Origin: CAYFKJ01 sp964528595
GTDB taxonomy: Bacteria; Pseudomonadota; Alphaproteobacteria; UBA2966
Direction of reading: 5' to 3'
NCBI GenBank assembly: GCA_964528595.1
Contig: CAZGTM010000005.1
Span: forward strand, 35,320 to 99,319
DNA length: 64,000 nucleotides
In this document: piece by piece, positions 53,384 through 63,042 of the stretch
How the letters are laid out: each line of letters begins with the position of its first letter
How positions within the stretch are numbered: the stretch's first letter is position 1
The notes under the pieces: model-generated
What the model was told of the DNA's origin: nothing
Seen by the model: the letters and a program-made list of their open reading frames with translations, nothing else
Database searches by the model: none
Translations under genes and position numbers: made by a program

Positions 53384-54352
53384 TTAGTTCCGCGCCCGCG
53401 GATGGGCGTCTCGGTAGACGTCCATCAGACGTTTGGTGTCGACCTCGGTGTAGCGTTGCGTGGTCGAGAGCGAGGCGTGGCCCAGCAATTCCTGAATTGT
53501 TCTTAGATCGCCGCCCGCGGACAGCAGGTGGGTGGCGAAGCTGTGGCGCAGCGCATGCGGCGTCGCGGTCTCCGGCAACCCGAGCGCCGCTCTCAGCCGT
53601 CTCACGCCTTTCTGCACGACCGAGGCGTTGAGGCGCCCGCCGCGGACGCCCCGGAACAAGGGCGCGTCCGCCGCCGTGGGGTGAGGGCATAAATCAAGGT
53701 ATTCCTGGATGGCCTCGCGCACCACGGGCAGTACCGGCACCATGCGTTGCTTGCCGCCCTTGCCGGTGATGATGAGGTGATCGCCTTTGGGCCTGTCGCC
53801 GGCGTCGAGGCTCAGGGCCTCGGATATCCGCAAACCACAGCCATACAGCAGGGTCAACAGCGCGACGTCGCGGGCGGCCACCCAGGGTTCCTCCTGCAGC
53901 GCACCGGCGGTGTCGATGGCGACTCGGGCTTCCTTGACGCTCAACGGTTTGGGGATCGAAGCGGGCCGCTTGGGCGAGCGGATCGAAACGATGGCTGGAT
54001 TGTGGAAACCCTGGCGCGTGGTTTCCAAAAACCGGTAAAGGCTTTTGACCGAAGAAAGCGTCCGACCGAGCGATGCGTTGTTCAGGCCGTCCCCTCTGCG
54101 CTGCGCCAGATACGCCCGGAAGTCGGCGGCCTTCAGCGCCGCCAGGGCGTCGATGGTGTCTGCGTTGGCGGTGTGACCGGAGGTAAAGTCGATGAAGCCC
54201 GACACATCGCGAAAATAGGCGTCTATGGTGTGATCTGCGGCGCGGCGTTGGTTGATCAGCCAATCCAGCCAGTCGGCGACGGCGGCGCGGGCGGGGGCAT
54301 CCGCCTTCAGGGTTTCGAGCTTAAGGGCGCCTATCTCGGCAGATCGAGCCAT
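53384..54352 (-). CDS. xerC: Tyrosine recombinase XerC
   Basis: XerC, with XerD, resolves chromosome dimers at dif. All catalytic residues are present: R175 (GCGLRISEAL), K198 (TGKGGKQR), H266 and R269 (HALRHSF), H292 (LGHASLSTTQ) and Y301. An N-terminal SAM-like core-binding domain covers about 20-110. Length is 322 residues. The start MARSAEIGALK at 54352 overlaps the DUF484 stop by 22 bases; the longer open frame upstream is antisense-type and rejected. The DUF484-xerC pair is a common proteobacterial arrangement. Confidence 0.93.
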   Translation of the reverse strand: MARSAEIGALKLETLKADAPARAAVADWLDWLINQRRAADHTIDAYFRDVSGFIDFTSGHTANADTIDALAALKAADFRAYLAQRRGDGLNNASLGRTLSSVKSLYRFLETTRQGFHNPAIVSIRSPKRPASIPKPLSVKEARVAIDTAGALQEEPWVAARDVALLTLLYGCGLRISEALSLDAGDRPKGDHLIITGKGGKQRMVPVLPVVREAIQEYLDLCPHPTAADAPLFRGVRGGRLNASVVQKGVRRLRAALGLPETATPHALRHSFATHLLSAGGDLRTIQELLGHASLSTTQRYTEVDTKRLMDVYRDAHPRARN

Positions 54353-55053
54353 GAGCGCATCGCGTGCGTCAGGATCCGCGCCAGGAAGCTGAGAAGCTCC
54401 GTGCCCTGGCCGGGATGGAAGCGCTCCTCCTCGCGGCTGCCGAAGGCCAGCAGCGCCATCGGGCCGTAGGCATTGATCGGCAGGCGCAGGATGGCGGCGG
54501 AGCGCACCAGACCAACGGCGGCGCCGAACACTGCGTGTTCGGCCTCGGCCTTGGCACGCAACACGATATCGCGGCCCGGACCGAGCGTTTCGTCGACCAT
54601 CCCGGGGGCGACGACTTGGACGCCGGTCACCTCGGGCAGGTTGAGCTTCGCGTCTCCGTTCTCGACACACAACGACGCCACCTCCACATCGAGCATGTTG
54701 GCAAGGTCGGTCGTCACCACCTCGATCATATGGTCGAAGGTTTCGGCTTCCAGGATGGCCAGCACCGCGGCATGAATGCGGGACTGGCTTATCATGTTGC
54801 TGCGCGACGCGGCGATCAGTTCGCCGTGGTTGTCCCTAAGATCGCCGATCTCGTTTTGCAGGCGTTCGATCATGAAGGACTGCATGTCGACCACGCCGTT
54901 GCCGGGATCGCGTTCGGGCGGCAGCATGACCTCGGCAAGGTCGGGATTTTCCACCATGAAACCCGGATTTTCCCTCAGGTAGGCCCGCACTTCGACGCTG
55001 GTGGTATCATGATCCCCGGCCGAAGCCGACGCCTTGTCGCGATCCTGAACCAT
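54331..55053 (-). CDS. DUF484 family protein (GAF-like)
   Basis: DUF484 proteins are GAF-like cytoplasmic proteins usually found upstream of xerC. The 240 residues contain VRAYLRENPGFMVENPDL (about 23-40), a coiled-coil-like helix with MIERLQNEIGDLRDNHGELI, and a GAF-type core through GPMALLAFGSREEERFHPGQ. The function is unknown; it may have a regulatory or division role. It lies between the transaldolase-like gene and xerC. Confidence 0.88.
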   Translation of the reverse strand: MVQDRDKASASAGDHDTTSVEVRAYLRENPGFMVENPDLAEVMLPPERDPGNGVVDMQSFMIERLQNEIGDLRDNHGELIAASRSNMISQSRIHAAVLAILEAETFDHMIEVVTTDLANMLDVEVASLCVENGDAKLNLPEVTGVQVVAPGMVDETLGPGRDIVLRAKAEAEHAVFGAAVGLVRSAAILRLPINAYGPMALLAFGSREEERFHPGQGTELLSFLARILTHAMRSWLDLPR

Positions 55054-55078
55054 AACGCGCTCCCCCTGATCTCTCTGC

Positions 55079-55747
55079 TCAGCCGCCGCCCAGGATGGAT
55101 TGGCCGGTCTTCTCCCAATCGGCGAGGAAGGCGGCGAGCCCCTTGTCCGTCAGCGGATGGCTGGCCAGCTGGCGGATCACCGACGGTGGAATGGTGCAAA
55201 CGTCGGCGCCCAGCTTGGCGGCTTCGACGACGTGGCCCGGACTGCGGATGGAAGCCGCCAGTATCTGCGTGCCGCCGATCGCCGGGTAGTTGTCGTAGAT
55301 GATGCGGATATCTTCGATCAGCTGCATGCCGGCGTGTCCGATATCGTCCAGGCGCCCGATAAAGGGCGAGATGAAATCGGCTCCCGCCTTGGCGGCCAGC
55401 AGGGCCTGGGCCGGTGAAAAGCACAAGGTAACATTAACGCTGATGTCGTCGTCCGACAGCGTGCGGCAGGCCTTCAACCCGTCCATCGTCAGCGGCAGTT
55501 TGACCGCAACGTTGTCTGCCAGAGCGGCCAGCTTGCGACCCTCGGCGATCATGTTGTCGGCGTCCGTCGCCGCCACCTCGGCGCTGACCGGGCCGTCGAC
55601 GATGCCGCAGATTTCCTGGATGACTTCGATAAAATCACGTCCCGATTTGGCCACCAAAGATGGATTGGTGGTGACGCCGTCCACCAGGCCGGTGGCGGCA
55701 AGTTCGCGGATGTCGGCGACTTCCGCTGTATCGACAAAGAACTTCAT
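55079..55747 (-). CDS. Transaldolase / fructose-6-phosphate aldolase-like (TalC/FSA)
   Basis: This is a small single-domain transaldolase of 222 residues beginning MKFFVDTAEVADIRELA. The Schiff-base lysine is K83 in VAVKLPLT, with TTNPSL near residue 26 and a C-terminal region with VCTIPPSVIRQL. This subfamily has either transaldolase or F6P-aldolase activity. ATG 55747 is chosen over an upstream ATG at 55828 because the extra residues are unlike the family. It is divergent from priA. Confidence 0.92.
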   Translation of the reverse strand: MKFFVDTAEVADIRELAATGLVDGVTTNPSLVAKSGRDFIEVIQEICGIVDGPVSAEVAATDADNMIAEGRKLAALADNVAVKLPLTMDGLKACRTLSDDDISVNVTLCFSPAQALLAAKAGADFISPFIGRLDDIGHAGMQLIEDIRIIYDNYPAIGGTQILAASIRSPGHVVEAAKLGADVCTIPPSVIRQLASHPLTDKGLAAFLADWEKTGQSILGGG

Positions 55748-55826
55748 GGGCTTTGGTTTACCACTTCCTGCAATTGTTTGGCCGCGCGGCTTGTCCGTCG
55801 GCCCATACCTCGGCACAGTGTAGCCC

Positions 55827-58052
55827 ATGGCACAAAGAGGTACCAGTGACGGCCCAGCAACCGAGGAGTGTCCCTTTTTCGGGCCCGGGGAGCGCCTAGC
55901 CGTGCTGCTGCCGCTGCCGCTCAGCGGCGCATATGACTACCGCGTACCGGGCCATTGGCAGGGCCCGCCGATCGAGCCCGGCGCCTTCGTCAGCGTGCCG
56001 CTGGGCCGGCGCGAGGTCATCGGCGTGGTCTGGGGGCAAGCCGATGGCGACCTCGACGAGACCCGCGTCAAGGATGTCATCGACGCCCTCGACGCGCCGC
56101 CCATGACCGCTGAACTTCGTCAACTTGTCGACTGGATCGCCGCCTATACCCTGGCGGCGCCAGGGGCGGTGCTGAAAATGGCGATGAGCGTGCCTGATGC
56201 CCTGCGCGCGCCCAAGCCGCGCACGGGCTATGAACTGGCGGGGCCGCCGCCCGAGCGCATGACGAAGGCGCGCGAACGCGTTATCGAGGTCCTGCGCGAC
56301 GGTCCGCCGCGCGCCAAATCCGATCTGGCCGAAGCGGCGGCGGTGAGCAGCGGCGTCGTCAGCGGCCTGGTCAGCGCCGGAACACTGGCGCCGGTTCCGT
56401 TGTCGGCGGGAAATCCGGCCCGGCCCGACCCTACCCATCCCGGCCCGGCTCTGTCGGACGCTCAGTCCGATGCCGCCTCGAAACTGGCGGCGGCGGTGCG
56501 GGCCTCGGCCTATTCGGCGACGCTATTGGACGGCGTGACGGGGGCGGGCAAGACGGAGGTTTACTTCGAGGCCATCGCCGAAATCCTGAAGCTCGGCAAA
56601 CAGGCGCTGGTGCTGGTGCCGGAGATCGCCCTGACGGCGCAGTGGCTGGAACGCTTCGAGCGCCGTTTCGGCGCCAAGCCGGCGGAGTGGCATTCGGACC
56701 TCAGGCAATCCCTGCGGCGGCGCACCTGGCGCGCGGTGAGCCAGGGTGAAGTCCCGGTCGTGATCGGGGCGCGCTCGTCCCTGTTCCTGCCGTTTCCCGA
56801 TCTCGGCCTGATCGTGCTCGACGAGGAACACGAAACCTCCTTCAAGCAGGAGGAGGGCGTCGTCTACCACGCCCGCGACATGGCCGTGGTGCGGGCCCAC
56901 ACCGCCGGCATCCCCATCGTGTTGGCGTCGGCTACGCCGTCGCTGGAGACCATCGTCAACGCCGACGCCGGGCGCTACGAGGTACTGCACCTGCCGGAGC
57001 GCCACGGCGGCGCCGACCTGCCCGTCATCGAGGCCGTCGACATGCGCCGTGATGCGCCGCCGGCGGGGCGCTGGCTGTCGGCCTCGCTGATCGCCAGCCT
57101 GCAGCAGACGCTGGCGGCCGGTGAACAATCCATGCTCTTCCTCAATAGGCGCGGTTACGCGCCGTTGACGCTGTGCCGGGCCTGCGGCCATCGCCTGGAA
57201 TGTCCGCATTGCTCGGCCTGGCTGGTCGAACACCGGCGCGCCGGCCGCCTGATGTGCCACCACTGCGGCTATGCGACGCTGCTGCCGCAAACCTGTCCGT
57301 CCTGTGACGCCGAGGACCGCTTTGCGGCCTGCGGTCCGGGCGTCGAACGGCTGGCGGAGGAAGTGGCGGAAGTTTTGCCCGAAGCGCGGTGCGCCGTCAT
57401 GGCCTCCGACACCGTCACCAGCCCCCGCGCCGCCGCCGAGTTGGTCGCGCGCATGGCCGGCCGCGAGATCGATATCCTGGTCGGCACCCAGATCGTCGCC
57501 AAGGGCCATCACTTTCCCTATCTCACCTTCGTCGGCGTGGTTGACGCCGACCTCGGCCTGGGCGGCGGCGATTTGCGTGCGGCGGAACGAACCTACCAGG
57601 TGCTTTCCCAGGTCGCCGGCCGGGCCGGCCGGGCCGAACATCCGGGACGGGTGGCGCTGCAGACCTATTTTCCCGAACATCCCGTCATGAAAGCGCTGGT
57701 GGCGGGCGACCGGGAGGGCTTTATCGCCCAGGAAAAAACGGCGCGGCAGCGCCACGGCATGCCGCCCTTCGCCCGCCTCGCCGGCATCGTCGTTTCGGGC
57801 GAAGACGAGGGACACGCCGCCGGTGTCGCCCAGGCCCTGGGACGGGCCGCGCCGCGCAGCGACGACGTTGCCGTTTTGGGTCCGGCGCCCGCGCCGTTGG
57901 CCGTGCTGCGGGGCCGCCACCGTCACCGCTTGTTGCTCAAGGCCAGGCGCGGCGTGGACGTTCAAGGGACCCTGCGAGATTGGCTCGGCCGGGTGCCCGT
58001 GCCCAATAATGTGCGGGTTCAGGTTGACGTCGACCCCGTGAGCTTCCTTTAA
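55827..58052 (+). CDS. priA: Primosomal replication restart helicase PriA
   Basis: PriA restarts collapsed forks. Walker A is GVTGAGKTEVYFEAI near residue 237, the Walker B/DEAH-like box is LDEEHETSFKQ near 332, and two zinc-binding clusters lie in LCRACGHRLECPHCSAW and MCHHCGYATLLPQTCPSC. An N-terminal 3'-end-binding domain precedes the helicase. Length of 741 residues is normal. The start at 55827 lies 79 bases from the divergent gene; the first 30 residues are poorly conserved, so a slightly later start is possible. Confidence 0.95.
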   Translation: MAQRGTSDGPATEECPFFGPGERLAVLLPLPLSGAYDYRVPGHWQGPPIEPGAFVSVPLGRREVIGVVWGQADGDLDETRVKDVIDALDAPPMTAELRQLVDWIAAYTLAAPGAVLKMAMSVPDALRAPKPRTGYELAGPPPERMTKARERVIEVLRDGPPRAKSDLAEAAAVSSGVVSGLVSAGTLAPVPLSAGNPARPDPTHPGPALSDAQSDAASKLAAAVRASAYSATLLDGVTGAGKTEVYFEAIAEILKLGKQALVLVPEIALTAQWLERFERRFGAKPAEWHSDLRQSLRRRTWRAVSQGEVPVVIGARSSLFLPFPDLGLIVLDEEHETSFKQEEGVVYHARDMAVVRAHTAGIPIVLASATPSLETIVNADAGRYEVLHLPERHGGADLPVIEAVDMRRDAPPAGRWLSASLIASLQQTLAAGEQSMLFLNRRGYAPLTLCRACGHRLECPHCSAWLVEHRRAGRLMCHHCGYATLLPQTCPSCDAEDRFAACGPGVERLAEEVAEVLPEARCAVMASDTVTSPRAAAELVARMAGREIDILVGTQIVAKGHHFPYLTFVGVVDADLGLGGGDLRAAERTYQVLSQVAGRAGRAEHPGRVALQTYFPEHPVMKALVAGDREGFIAQEKTARQRHGMPPFARLAGIVVSGEDEGHAAGVAQALGRAAPRSDDVAVLGPAPAPLAVLRGRHRHRLLLKARRGVDVQGTLRDWLGRVPVPNNVRVQVDVDPVSFL

Positions 58053-58111
58053 TCTCTTTCCCCCGGACCGACATCGACTTTCCACCACTGTTTTCTGACG
58101 AGGATTGCTAA

Positions 58112-59767
58112 ATGACGGAAATGACAGGCGGCGAAGCCATGGTGCTGAGCGCAATCGAACACGGCGTCGACACGGTGTTCGGGTTGCCCGGCGTGCAGAT
58201 GTATCCGCTGTTCGACGCTTTGGCGCGACGGGAGGCCGACGTTCGCCTGATCGGCTCCCGGCACGAACAAGGGGTCGCCTACATGGCGTTCGGCTATGCC
58301 CGCGCCAGCGGCAAGCCCGGCGTCTTTTCCGTCGTGCCGGGACCGGGCGTGCTCAACGCCACCGCCGCCCTGTCCACGGCCTGGGCCTGCAATGCGCCGG
58401 TAATGTGCCTCACGGGGCAAATCCCCTCGCCTTATCTCGACGATAATTACCAGGGCATGCGCTGGGGCCACCTGCACGAGATTCCGGACCAGTTGGGCGT
58501 GCTGAAGTCCCTGACCAAGTTTGCCGCCCACATCGAAACGCCGGGCGACACGCCGGCCGTCATGCAGCAGGCCTTCAGCCAGATGATGGGCGGACGCCAG
58601 GGTCCGGTCGCGGTGGAGATGTGCTGGGACACCATGGCCCGGCGGGCAGACATCGACGCCTTCCCCACCGCAGACCCGCTCGCGCCGCCGGAGGTCGACC
58701 CCGATGCCGTGGCGTCGGCGGTCAAACTGGCGGCGGACGCCAAAAAGCCGATGATCTTCGTCGGCGGTGGCGCGTTGCATGCCCAGGAAGAAGTGCTGGC
58801 GCTGGCGGAGGCCCTGGGCGCGCCGGTGACGGCCCTGCGCGGCGGGCGCGGCGTCGTGCCGGAAGACCACGATCTGTTCGTCTCTTCCGTGGCGGCCCTT
58901 GATCTGTGGCCCGAAACGGACCTGGTGATCGGTATCGGCAGCCGGCTGGAGCTTCCCTTCATGCGCTGGCGCTCGGACGCCCATCCCGACAATCCGACGG
59001 GGGAGCCGCCGCTGATCCGCATCGAAATCGAAGAGGCCGAGATGAAGCGGCTCGCGCCCACCGTCGGTATTTTGGCGGATGCCAAATCCGGCGCCCGAGA
59101 ACTGGGTGACGCCATCGCCGCCAAGCGGCCCAACAGCCCCGACAACAGCGAGCGCATCGCCGCGGCTAAGGCGGGCGCCGAAGCCAGGCTCGAGGAACTG
59201 CAGCCGCAAAAAGGCTATCTCGACGCTATCCGCGACGTCCTGCCGCGTGACGGTCATTTCGTCGGCGAGCTCTGTCAGGTGGGTTACATCTCGTACTTTG
59301 GCCTGCCCGTCTACGAGCCGCGCACCTACCACATGCCGGGCTATCAAGGCACGCTGGGCTATGGCTTCCCGACCTCGCTCGGCGTCAAGGCCGCCCGGCC
59401 CGACAAGGCCGTGGTTTCGGTCAACGGCGACGGCGGCTTTATGTTCGGCGTTCAGGAGCTGGCGACGGCGGTGCAGGAGAAACTCGGCGTCGTCGCCATC
59501 GTCTTCAACAACCAGGCCTTCGGCAATGTGCGGCGCGATCAGCAGGTGCGTTACGGCCGGGTCAGTGGCGCCGATCTCAAAAACCCCGATTTCGTGGCGC
59601 TGGCCGAAAGTTTCGGCGCCGCGGGCTACCGGGTGGTGGATGCCAAATCCTTACGTGCGACGCTCGAAAAAGCGCTGGCGGACGACGCTCCGGCGGTGAT
59701 TGAGGCCGTGATCGAACCCGACATCGAACCCTCGCCCTGGGAACTGATCTATCCCGGACGCAAATAA
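58112..59767 (+). CDS. Thiamine-pyrophosphate-dependent enzyme, acetolactate-synthase-like
   Basis: This is the second member of the acetolactate synthase superfamily here. The catalytic glutamate E52 lies in SRHEQGVAYMAFGYARASG, the middle domain has MIFVGGGALHAQ, and the PP domain has NGDGGFMFGVQELATAVQ with NNQAFGNV. Length is 551 residues. No small regulatory subunit (ilvH) follows, so valine-pathway acetolactate synthase is not assured. It begins 59 bases after priA and may be cotranscribed with it. Confidence 0.85.
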   Translation: MTEMTGGEAMVLSAIEHGVDTVFGLPGVQMYPLFDALARREADVRLIGSRHEQGVAYMAFGYARASGKPGVFSVVPGPGVLNATAALSTAWACNAPVMCLTGQIPSPYLDDNYQGMRWGHLHEIPDQLGVLKSLTKFAAHIETPGDTPAVMQQAFSQMMGGRQGPVAVEMCWDTMARRADIDAFPTADPLAPPEVDPDAVASAVKLAADAKKPMIFVGGGALHAQEEVLALAEALGAPVTALRGGRGVVPEDHDLFVSSVAALDLWPETDLVIGIGSRLELPFMRWRSDAHPDNPTGEPPLIRIEIEEAEMKRLAPTVGILADAKSGARELGDAIAAKRPNSPDNSERIAAAKAGAEARLEELQPQKGYLDAIRDVLPRDGHFVGELCQVGYISYFGLPVYEPRTYHMPGYQGTLGYGFPTSLGVKAARPDKAVVSVNGDGGFMFGVQELATAVQEKLGVVAIVFNNQAFGNVRRDQQVRYGRVSGADLKNPDFVALAESFGAAGYRVVDAKSLRATLEKALADDAPAVIEAVIEPDIEPSPWELIYPGRK

Positions 59768-59768
59768 C

Positions 59769-59806
59769 CGGGGATTTGCCCGGCTTCGGGGGTGGGCAAA
59801 ACCCCG
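59769..59806 (+). terminator. Hairpin after the second TPP enzyme gene
   Basis: GGGGATTTGCCC and GGGCAAAACCCC form a 12-base stem with one mismatch and flanking C-G, immediately after the stop codon. There is no T tract, so it may be a rho-independent-like barrier of moderate strength. Confidence 0.5.
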
Positions 59807-59825
59807 AGAATCCGAGGGTTGTCGG

Positions 59826-59854
59826 TTGCAACGCACCAATCTGTGTGCTAACTA
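59826..59854 (+). promoter_or_regulatory. Predicted promoter of the atp operon
   Basis: TTGCAA (59826-59831), a 17-base spacer and TAACTA (59849-59854) match a sigma70-type promoter. It lies about 125 bases before the atpH start and after the hairpin that follows the upstream gene. Confidence 0.5.
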
Positions 59855-59981
59855 AGCCCCGCGTCGGTGTGGAGAGCACGTCAGTGATTTTCCGCGCCAA
59901 AAAAAATCAAGAGTTATCAATGGCTTGCCGGTATCTCTAGCTGGCTGGCTGATTCACTCCAAACTTCGTGGAGCCCCCCAG

Positions 59982-60542
59982 TTGGCCGCTGAAACATCGA
60001 TCGTTTCCGGGCTGTCCGGCAGGTACGCCGTGGCCCTTTTCGACCTCGCCAAGGAAGGCGGCGATCTCGAGTCCGTCGCCGCCGATCTCGACAGTATCGA
60101 CGCCATGATGCGCGACAGCGCCGATCTGATGCGTCTGGTGCGCAGTCCGGTGATCAGCCGCGAGGATCAAGGCAAGGCCATGGACGCCGTTATGGCGCAG
60201 GCTGAAATCGGCGCCACGACGCGCCGCTTCATCGGCCTGGTGGCGCGAAACCGCCGCCTCTTCTCGCTCGGCGCCATGATCGGAAGCTTCCGGCAGCTGC
60301 TGGCGAGCCACCGTGGCGAGGTCACGGCCGAGGTCACCTCGGCACAGGCCCTGGACGCTGATCAGCTCTCGGCCGTTTCGGCCAGTCTGGCCAAGGCCGT
60401 GGGCCGCGAAGTAAATGTCACCGCCGACGTTGACGAAAGCCTGATTGCCGGCCTTGTCGTCAAGGTGGGCTCGCGCATGATCGACAATTCTCTGCGCACG
60501 AAACTCCAGAATTTACAGTTTGCTATGAAAGAGGTTGGGTGA
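59982..60542 (+). CDS. atpH: ATP synthase delta subunit AtpH
   Basis: The delta subunit links the F1 head to the stator. TTG at 59982 gives the typical alphaproteobacterial start AAETSIVSGLSGRYAVALFD and 186 residues, the usual length; an earlier TTG at 59925 adds unrelated residues. GTGGAG lies about 10 bases upstream. The C-terminal region LIAGLVVKVGSRMIDNSLRT is family-typical. Its stop overlaps the atpA ATG by one base. Confidence 0.93.
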   Translation: MAAETSIVSGLSGRYAVALFDLAKEGGDLESVAADLDSIDAMMRDSADLMRLVRSPVISREDQGKAMDAVMAQAEIGATTRRFIGLVARNRRLFSLGAMIGSFRQLLASHRGEVTAEVTSAQALDADQLSAVSASLAKAVGREVNVTADVDESLIAGLVVKVGSRMIDNSLRTKLQNLQFAMKEVG

Positions 60543-62071
60543 TGGACATCCGCGCCGCTGAAATTTCTTCGATCCTCAAGGATCAAATCGCCAACTTCGG
60601 CACCGAAGCCGAGGTTTCCGAAGTTGGTCAGGTGCTGTCCGTCGGTGACGGCATCGCCCGCGTCTACGGCCTCGACCAGGTCCAGGCCGGCGAAATGGTC
60701 GAATTCCCGGGCGGCGTCCGGGGCATGACCCTGAACCTCGAGAGCGACAACGTCGGCGTCGTTATCTTCGGCGACGACCGCGGCATCAAGGAAGGCGACA
60801 CCGTCAAGCGGACCGGCGCCATCGTCGACACCAATGTCGGCAAGGGCCTCTTGGGCCGCGTCGTCGATGCGTTGGGCAACCCGATCGACGGCAAGGGCCC
60901 GATCGAGGACGCCACCCGTCAGCGTGTTGAGGTCAAGGCGCCCGGCATCATTCCCCGCCGTTCGGTGGATGAACCCATGCAGACCGGCCTCAAGGCGCTC
61001 GATTCGCTGGTGCCGATCGGCCGCGGTCAGCGCGAGTTGATCATCGGCGACCGCCAGACCGGCAAAACCGCCGTCGCCATCGACACCATCATCAACCAGA
61101 AATCCATCAACGAGGGCGACGACGAGAGCAAGAAGCTCTACTGCGTCTACGTCGCCGTCGGCCAGAAGCGCTCCACCGTCGCCCAGGTCGTGAAGACCCT
61201 GGAAGACGCCGGCGCCATGGAATACACCATCGTCGTCGCCGCCACGGCCTCCGAGCCGGCGCCGCTGCAGTTCCTGGCGCCCTACACCGGTTGCGCCATG
61301 GGCGAGTTCTTCCGCGACAACGGCATGCACGGCCTGATCATCTATGACGATCTTTCCAAGCAGGCCGTGGCCTACCGCCAGATGTCGCTGCTGCTGCGCC
61401 GGCCGCCGGGACGCGAAGCCTTCCCGGGCGACGTCTTCTACCTGCACTCCCGCCTGCTGGAACGCGCCGCCAAGATGAACGACGACCTCGGCGGCGGTTC
61501 GCTGACCGCCCTGCCGGTCATCGAAACCCAGGCCTCGGACGTGTCGGCCTACATTCCGACCAACGTGATCTCGATCACCGACGGCCAGATCTTCCTCGAA
61601 ACCGAGCTCTTCTACCAAGGCATCCGCCCGGCCATTAACGTCGGCCTCAGCGTCAGCCGCGTGGGCTCCGCCGCCCAGGTCAAGGCGATGAAGCAGGTTG
61701 CCGGCTCGATCAAGTTGGAACTGGCGCAGTACCGCGAAATGGCGGCCTTCGCCCAGTTCGGTTCCGATCTCGATGCCGCGACGCAACGTCTGTTGAACCG
61801 CGGCGCGCGTCTGACGGAGCTCTTGAAGCAGGGCCAGTACTCGCCGCTCGCGGTCGAGGAACAGGTCGTCTCGATCTTCAGCGGCGTGAACGGCTACCTC
61901 GACGGCATCGACGTCGGCGACGTCACGCGCTTCGAAGCGGCGTTCCTCAGCGACATGCACGCCAATCACACCGATCTGCTGACGACGATCCGCGATGAAC
62001 AGGCCTTGTCGCCGGAGACCGAAGAGAAGCTCAAGGGCATTCTCGACGATTTCGTCAAGAAGTTCGCTTAA
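60542..62071 (+). CDS. atpA: ATP synthase alpha subunit AtpA
   Basis: This is the non-catalytic nucleotide-binding subunit of F1. It starts MDIRAAEISSILKDQIANFG, has the P-loop GDRQTGKT near residue 169, and the alpha-specific YRQMSLLLRRPPGREAFPGD and RPAINVGLSVSRVGSAAQ. Length is 509 residues. A GTG three bases upstream is in frame but ATG is preferred. Confidence 0.98.
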   Translation: MDIRAAEISSILKDQIANFGTEAEVSEVGQVLSVGDGIARVYGLDQVQAGEMVEFPGGVRGMTLNLESDNVGVVIFGDDRGIKEGDTVKRTGAIVDTNVGKGLLGRVVDALGNPIDGKGPIEDATRQRVEVKAPGIIPRRSVDEPMQTGLKALDSLVPIGRGQRELIIGDRQTGKTAVAIDTIINQKSINEGDDESKKLYCVYVAVGQKRSTVAQVVKTLEDAGAMEYTIVVAATASEPAPLQFLAPYTGCAMGEFFRDNGMHGLIIYDDLSKQAVAYRQMSLLLRRPPGREAFPGDVFYLHSRLLERAAKMNDDLGGGSLTALPVIETQASDVSAYIPTNVISITDGQIFLETELFYQGIRPAINVGLSVSRVGSAAQVKAMKQVAGSIKLELAQYREMAAFAQFGSDLDAATQRLLNRGARLTELLKQGQYSPLAVEEQVVSIFSGVNGYLDGIDVGDVTRFEAAFLSDMHANHTDLLTTIRDEQALSPETEEKLKGILDDFVKKFA

Positions 62072-62105
62072 AGCGCGACGCACCCGAAAAAGGTAAGGAC
62101 GCGCG

Positions 62106-62999
62106 ATGGCGAGCCTAAAGGACCTTAAAAACCGGATCTCCTCCGTCCAGTCGACGCAGAAGATCACCAAGGCGATGAAGATGGTCGCCGCCTCGAAACT
62201 GCGCCGGGCGCAGGAGCAGGCGGAGGCCGCGCGCCCCTACTCGGAACGCATGGACCGCATGATGCGGTCGTTGACGGCCAATCTCGTCTCCACCGACGAC
62301 GCGCCGTCGCTCATGACCGGTACCGGCAAGGACGAGGTCCACCTGGTCATCGTCGCCACCGGCGAACGCGGTCTTTGCGGCGCCTTCAATTCGTCAATCG
62401 TGCGCGCCGCGCGCCGCCGGATCTACGACCTGCTGCACGACAAGAAGACGGTCAAGATCGCCTGCGTCGGCAAGAAGGGACGCGAGGCCCTGAAGCGCGA
62501 ATTCGGCGACAAGATCACCGAATTCTTCGATCTCTCGGCGGTTAAGCGTCTGGCCTTCGAGGACGCGCACCCGATTTCCGATTACGTCAACGAGAAATTC
62601 GAAGCCGGCGAGTTCGACGTCTGTTCGATCTTCTACAACCGCTTCATTTCGGTGATGTCGCAGGAGGTCACGGAACAACAGCTTGTGCCGTTGCCGCCGG
62701 TCGAGGTTTCGGAAGACGACGCCAGCCCCCATGACGCTTCGGGCGCGGCCTACGAGTTCGAGCCCGAGGAAGACGAAATCCTGGCCGAGCTGCTGCCGCG
62801 CAACCTGGCGGTTCAGGTCTACCGCGCGCTGTTGGAGAACGGCGCCAGCGAACAGGGCGCCCGCATGACCGCGATGGACAACGCCACGCGCAACGCCGGC
62901 GACATGATCGACCGCCTGACCATCGTCTACAACCGGTCGCGTCAGGCCATTATCACCAAAGAACTGATCGAAATTATTTCCGGCGCCGAGGCCGTCTAA
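62106..62999 (+). CDS. atpG: ATP synthase gamma subunit AtpG
   Basis: Gamma is the rotating shaft of F1. The N-terminal coiled coil begins MASLKDLKNRISSVQSTQKI, GERGLCGAFNSS is the conserved core segment, and the C-terminal helix has MDNATRNAGDMIDRLTIVYN. Length is 297 residues. An acidic insertion near residues 199-222 (SEDDASPHDASG and EPEEDE) is common in alphaproteobacteria. Confidence 0.97.
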   Translation: MASLKDLKNRISSVQSTQKITKAMKMVAASKLRRAQEQAEAARPYSERMDRMMRSLTANLVSTDDAPSLMTGTGKDEVHLVIVATGERGLCGAFNSSIVRAARRRIYDLLHDKKTVKIACVGKKGREALKREFGDKITEFFDLSAVKRLAFEDAHPISDYVNEKFEAGEFDVCSIFYNRFISVMSQEVTEQQLVPLPPVEVSEDDASPHDASGAAYEFEPEEDEILAELLPRNLAVQVYRALLENGASEQGARMTAMDNATRNAGDMIDRLTIVYNRSRQAIITKELIEIISGAEAV

Positions 63000-63042
63000 G
63001 CGGCGCGCCGGAAGATACCGTTAATCCACGGGAGTTAAGACA

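Noticed and set aside
53384..54352. Tyrosine recombinase as a sign of an integrated element
   Set aside because: It matches housekeeping XerC in length, in its active-site residues and in linkage to DUF484, and there are no phage genes or attachment repeats nearby.
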